Shown here piece after piece: positions 5,829 to 8,751 of a stretch of DNA of 8,751 bases; position 1 is the stretch's first letter, and every line of letters begins with the position of its first letter. This stretch comes from Bacillota bacterium (GTDB lineage: Bacteria; Bacillota; Clostridia; Oscillospirales; Acutalibacteraceae). A program made the position numbers and the translations under genes. The DNA is taken from NCBI GenBank assembly GCA_023412845.1, contig JAEZRH010000050.1, positions 1 to 8,751 on the forward strand, read 5' to 3'. The notes beneath the pieces are model-generated. The model did no database searches. It had not been told where the DNA came from and worked only from the letters and a program-made list of their open reading frames with translations.

Positions 5829-6617
5829 TCAAATCTTTTTATCCGGAGCTGCGGCGGATACCGTCTCCGCGTCGTGGCGGGTTCCCTTACGCCTGAAAAG
5901 CCGCACTGCGGAAAGCGGAAGATACAGCGCCGCCCACACGGCGAGAAGCAGCAGGAACATCCCGAAAATGTAGCCGGGGTTCCCGAACCACTGTACAAAC
6001 AGCAGGAACGGCTGAGCCGCAGGCGGCGTGCTGATAAACATGAAATTCGTGCCGAGCGCCCGGTTGACAAGCGCCACCGCGGGGCACACGGCCAGCAGGA
6101 ACAGAAGGCAGTACGGCAGGTTCCGTGCGTTTGGATGCAGGTCGCCGCCCGCCACAAGCATCACCGGGTAAATGAACAGAAGGGCGTGGATGAGGAAGCA
6201 CTGGAGCGTCGCGATATTCCAGACGGGGTAAAAAGTCCACGCCGGGAAAACGAGCGCCATTACCGCGCCCGGCATGCACAGGCTGAAGAGAAGCTCCCGG
6301 CTGACTTTGCCGGGCCTGTAGGCGTTCAGCAGGGATATGTAGATAGCCATCCCGCAGAGGTGCAGCGGCAGGAATTCGTAACTGAACACGCCCGAAACGA
6401 TGAAGTACACATCCTTGAGAAGGTCCAGCGCCACCATCGACCAGCAGAAGACATAACCGGCCCGCTTCCGCCCGCGCGCGGAAAGTTTGCGGTAGCCCGC
6501 CGCGCAGACCGCCGCCGCCGCGGCGATCGCGACCAGCCAGGTCAGATGCTCAGGGCCGAACATACGGAATCCCACGTTGTCCGGAAGCCCGCTGATGACA
6601 AAAAAGTATCGAAACAC
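5829..6617 (-). CDS. Seven-helix membrane protein, TIGR02206/YwaF family (TMEM164-like)
   Basis: A 262-residue integral membrane protein of unknown function. Family marks are the opening YFF-x4-GLP-x2-VGF-x3-GPEHL, the LPLHLCGM segment with H86, and the later NFMFISTPP with N191. About seven membrane segments are visible, near residues 25-42, 54-76, 83-100, 108-127, 135-156, 167-187 and 216-238. A positively charged C-terminal tail follows (RLFRRKGTRH). The frame is open to a TTG at 6692, but that TTG is part of the probable -35 box and has no ribosome binding site. The GTG at 6617 is preferred: homologues, as I recall them, begin at this point (MFRYFF) and AAAGGA (6634-6629) lies 11 bases upstream. 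Spacing to that site is a little long, so the start is moderately certain. The gene has its own promoter right after the glnN terminator and converges on the FMN gene. Eukaryotic TMEM164 is linked to lipid acyl transfer; extending that here would be speculation. Confidence 0.8.
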   Translation of the reverse strand: MFRYFFVISGLPDNVGFRMFGPEHLTWLVAIAAAAAVCAAGYRKLSARGRKRAGYVFCWSMVALDLLKDVYFIVSGVFSYEFLPLHLCGMAIYISLLNAYRPGKVSRELLFSLCMPGAVMALVFPAWTFYPVWNIATLQCFLIHALLFIYPVMLVAGGDLHPNARNLPYCLLFLLAVCPAVALVNRALGTNFMFISTPPAAQPFLLFVQWFGNPGYIFGMFLLLLAVWAALYLPLSAVRLFRRKGTRHDAETVSAAAPDKKI

Positions 6618-6663
6618 CCCGCATCGCGTCCTTTCGGTGACTCCCGACAAAATGCTTTGCCTT

Positions 6664-6692
6664 ATTTTACCACTGTCTGCAGCCGAATTCAA
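6664..6692 (-). promoter_or_regulatory. Promoter of the TIGR02206 membrane protein gene
   Basis: On the minus strand TTGAAT (6692-6687) lies 17 bases before TAAAAT (6669-6664). TGG just before the -10 box gives the TGn extended -10 element. Transcription would start near 6657, about 40 bases before the GTG at 6617. The promoter lies 14 bases beyond the glnN terminator, so the gene is expressed independently of glnN. Confidence 0.65.
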
Positions 6693-6705
6693 ACCGCAGT
6701 AAGAG

Positions 6706-6739
6706 AAAAAACGGAATGCCGCGCGGCATCCCGTTTTTT
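6706..6739 (-). terminator. Rho-independent terminator of glnN
   Basis: AAAAAACGG (6706-6714) pairs with CCGTTTTTT (6731-6739), and ATGCC (6716-6720) pairs with GGCAT (6725-6729) around a GCGC loop, with one A-C mismatch inside the stem. Read on the minus strand, the hairpin ends in six T residues, then CTCTT. It lies about 109 bases after the glnN stop. The stem is also flanked by T residues on the plus strand, so it could act in both directions, but no plus-strand gene reaches it. Confidence 0.85.
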
Positions 6740-6782
6740 CCTTTTATATAGGAAGATATGTAAAAAATCTTGTACTCTCACA

Positions 6783-6832
6783 GCGCCGGACCCGGCGCGG
6801 CGGAGGACCGCCGCGGCCGATCGAAAATCGAT
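6783..6832 (-). other. Row of three hairpins in the glnN 3' untranslated region
   Basis: Between the glnN stop (6848) and its terminator lie three adjacent inverted repeats. GCGCCGG-AC-CCGGCGC is at 6783-6798; CGCGGCGG-AGGA-CCGCCGCG is at 6796-6815 and overlaps the first by 3 bases; ATCGA-AAA-TCGAT is at 6820-6832. None has a T tract, so they are not intrinsic terminators. They may protect the transcript's 3' end, act as pause sites, or be part of a small 3'-derived RNA. The function is unknown. Confidence 0.5.
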
Positions 6833-6847
6833 TCCGGCTAATCCGGG

Positions 6848-8751
6848 TCAAACCACGCTGAACAGAAGCTGGCCGTAGGTCGGGTAAGGCCAGTACTTGG
6901 AACTGACCAGCGTCTCGATCTGGTCGGCGGGCTTGCGGGTCTCTTCCATCAGGGTGAAGACCGTGCTGCGGTAATATTTCGCGGTTTCAAGAACGTCCCC
7001 GGACGGGGCATCCCCGACGGCTTTCTCCAGCTTGCCGTAGTCGCCGTACAGCCCGGAGGAAAGGGCTGAAAGCTTCTTGAGAAGATCTTCTTCGAAGCCG
7101 GCGTCGACGCCGACCTGCTTCTTGGCCTGCACGGTCCCCGCCAGATCCCTTTCGTAGGACGCCGCGGCGGGCAGAATGTCCTTGCTGATCATGTCGAGCA
7201 TCGTAAGGGCTTCGATGTTGAGCTGCTTGTAATAATTCTCAAGCTCGATCTCGTAACGCGCATGGACTTCCACGCTGGAAAGCACGCCATGTTTTTCGAA
7301 CAGCTTGATGTTGTCGTCCTTGATGTAATACGGCAGGGCCTCGACGGTGCTGTGCAGATTCAGCAGGCCGCGTTTTTCGGCCTCGTCGACCCACTCGGGC
7401 GCATAGTTGTTGCCGTTGAAAATGATGCGGCTGTGGTCGTGGATGGTATCCTTGACCAGCTTGTTGAGGGCCGCCTTGAAATCGCCGGCCTTTTCCAGCG
7501 CATCTGCGAACTGCGCCAGCTCGTCAGCGACGATGGTATTCAGCATCATGTTCGGGCAGGCGAGGGATTCCGTCGAAGCGACCATACGGAACTCGAACTT
7601 GTTGCCGGTGAACGCGAACGGAGAGGTGCGGTTGCGGTCCGTCGTATCCTTCGGGAAGCGCGGCAGGATGTCGCTGCCGATCTCCATGAAGGTCCTGTCT
7701 TTCTGGTCGTACGGCTTGCCGTTTTCAATGGAATCGAGAACGGCGGTCAGCTCGTCGCCGAGGAACATGGAAACGATAGCCGGAGGCGCCTCGTCGGCGC
7801 CGAGGCGGTGGTCGTTGCCTGCGCCCGCGACAGAGATGCGGAGGAGGTCGGAATGCTCGTCGACGGCCTTGATGACGGCCGCGAGGAACAGCAGGAACTG
7901 CGCGTTCTGACGCGGGGAATCGCCGGGCTCCAGCAGGTTCTCGCCGATGTCCGTCGACATGCTCCAGTTGTTGTGCTTGCCGCTGCCGTTGATGCCGTCG
8001 AACGGCTTTTCATGCAGCAGACAGGTCAGGCCGTGCTTGGTGGCAACCTTTTTCATCAGTTCCATGACAAGCTGGTTGTGGTCCGTGGCGACGTTGCTTG
8101 TGGTAAAGATCGGCGCCAGCTCGTGCTGGGACGGCGCGACCTCGTTGTGCTCGGTCTTCGCGAGAATGCCGAGCTTCCAGAGCTCCTGGTTCAGGTCATC
8201 CATGAAAGCCGCGACGCGCGGTTTGATGACGCCGAAGTAATGGTCCTCCATCTCCTGGCCCTTCGGGGGCTTCGCGCCGAACAGGGTGCGGCCGGTATAG
8301 ACGAGGTCCTTCCTCTTTTCATACATCGCCTTGTCGACAAGGAAATATTCCTGCTCCGGGCCGACCGTGGTGATGACGCGTTTCGCCTCCGTATTGCCGA
8401 ACAGGCGCAGGATGCGGACGGCCTGCTTGCTGATGGCGTCCATCGAGCGGAGCAGCGGGGTCTTTTTGTCGAGCGCTTCGCCGCCGTAGGAACAGAACGC
8501 CGTGGGGATGCACAGCGCCTTTCCTTTAATAAAGGCGTCGCTCGTGGGGTCCCAAGCGGTATAGCCGCGCGCTTCAAACGTGGCGCGCAGGCCGCCCGAC
8601 GGGAAGCTGGAGGCGTCCGGCTCACCCTTGATCAGTTCCTTGCCGGAAAATTCCATCAGGACCTTGCCGTTGCCGACCGGCGTGATGAAGCTGTCGTGCT
8701 TTTCCGCCGTGATGCCGGTCATGGGCTGGAACCAGTGGGGGAAATGGGTGG
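6848..8751 (-). CDS. glnN: Glutamine synthetase type III (GSIII), missing its N-terminus at the right edge
   Basis: The visible 633 residues are most of a type III glutamine synthetase. It makes glutamine from glutamate, ammonia and ATP, and forms a cytoplasmic dodecamer with larger subunits (about 700 residues) than types I and II. The frame stays open from 8722 to the window edge (HWFQPMTG), so the Met at 8722 is internal and about 60-75 residues are missing. Counted from that Met, metal and substrate motifs are GPEQEYF (121-127), EHNEVAPSQHELAP (191-204), FDGINGSGKHNNWS (241-254) with H250, AGNDHRLGADEAPP (301-314), and NRTSPFAF with NKFEFR (364-379). The long C-terminal extension typical of GSIII is present and ends at the stop at 6848. 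No Tyr-adenylylation loop of the type I kind is visible. Its promoter and any nitrogen control sites lie outside the window. A hairpin-rich 3' UTR and a strong terminator follow. Confidence 0.96.
   Translation of the reverse strand, partial: THFPHWFQPMTGITAEKHDSFITPVGNGKVLMEFSGKELIKGEPDASSFPSGGLRATFEARGYTAWDPTSDAFIKGKALCIPTAFCSYGGEALDKKTPLLRSMDAISKQAVRILRLFGNTEAKRVITTVGPEQEYFLVDKAMYEKRKDLVYTGRTLFGAKPPKGQEMEDHYFGVIKPRVAAFMDDLNQELWKLGILAKTEHNEVAPSQHELAPIFTTSNVATDHNQLVMELMKKVATKHGLTCLLHEKPFDGINGSGKHNNWSMSTDIGENLLEPGDSPRQNAQFLLFLAAVIKAVDEHSDLLRISVAGAGNDHRLGADEAPPAIVSMFLGDELTAVLDSIENGKPYDQKDRTFMEIGSDILPRFPKDTTDRNRTSPFAFTGNKFEFRMVASTESLACPNMMLNTIVADELAQFADALEKAGDFKAALNKLVKDTIHDHSRIIFNGNNYAPEWVDEAEKRGLLNLHSTVEALPYYIKDDNIKLFEKHGVLSSVEVHARYEIELENYYKQLNIEALTMLDMISKDILPAAASYERDLAGTVQAKKQVGVDAGFEEDLLKKLSALSSGLYGDYGKLEKAVGDAPSGDVLETAKYYRSTVFTLMEETRKPADQIETLVSSKYWPYPTYGQLLFSVV

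Noticed and set aside
4427..6157. A 576-codon minus-strand open frame across the FMN protein gene
   Set aside because: It is antisense to a gene with clear flavin-site motifs, promoter, ribosome binding site and terminator. Its protein is low-complexity (Arg, Ala, Gly, His) as expected from the shadow of a GC-rich gene, with no recognisable domain.
5874..6878. A 334-codon plus-strand open frame across the membrane protein gene
   Set aside because: It is antisense to the seven-helix protein, very rich in Arg, His and Gln, and runs through the promoter and glnN terminator. No domain was recognised.
8720..8722. ATG at 8722 as the glnN start
   Set aside because: The frame continues upstream to the edge with HWFQPMTG, which belongs to GSIII, and the family has about 60-75 more residues.
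1..8751. Mobile elements, CRISPR arrays, toxin-antitoxin or defence genes
   Set aside because: No direct repeat arrays, transposase or integrase motifs, tRNA-associated junctions or paired small genes were seen. All gene-sized stretches are explained by chromosomal housekeeping-type genes.

Overview
The window looks like a stretch of ordinary chromosome from a GC-rich, Gram-positive anaerobe of class Clostridia, probably near the Oscillospirales/Ruminococcaceae. That placement is inferred from three things: a type III glutamine synthetase (glnN), an L-lactate dehydrogenase of clostridial type, and sigma-A-like promoters with AGGAGG-type ribosome binding sites. There are no insertion sequences, tRNA or rRNA genes, CRISPR arrays or phage genes. 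Eight protein genes are present, and those at the two ends are cut by the window.

Left part (1-1835): the 5' end of ldh (minus) lies 21 bases behind a DNA alkylation repair gene of the AlkD family (minus). An AT-rich divergent promoter region (about 960-1056) separates them from a plus-strand SGNH/GDSL hydrolase gene, which ends in a strong terminator shared with the convergent operon.

Middle (1834-4449): a compact minus-strand operon. Its order of transcription is HAD-family phosphatase, UPF0178/DUF188 PIN-like protein (ATGA overlap with the phosphatase), then an FAD-dependent dehydrogenase of the COG2509 type (16-base gap). It has a good extended -10 promoter at 4421-4449.

Centre right (4476-5824): a plus-strand gene for an FMN-dependent protein of the lactate oxidase/glycolate oxidase fold. 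It has an almost ideal promoter, then a leader of about 220 bases that can fold into a long, nested, interrupted hairpin. This leader is the best candidate for an undescribed element (possible riboswitch or other cis-acting RNA). The protein has an N-terminal four-cysteine cluster and lacks residues that normally bind the 2-hydroxy acid carboxylate, so its substrate is uncertain.

Right part (5829-8751): a seven-helix membrane protein of the TIGR02206/YwaF type (minus) with its own promoter, then the terminator and hairpin-rich 3' UTR of glnN (minus), which runs off the right edge.

The genes do not form one pathway. Themes are redox and 2-hydroxy acid metabolism (ldh, the FMN protein, the FAD dehydrogenase), nitrogen assimilation (glnN) and DNA repair. 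Functional links between the units are not shown by the sequence.
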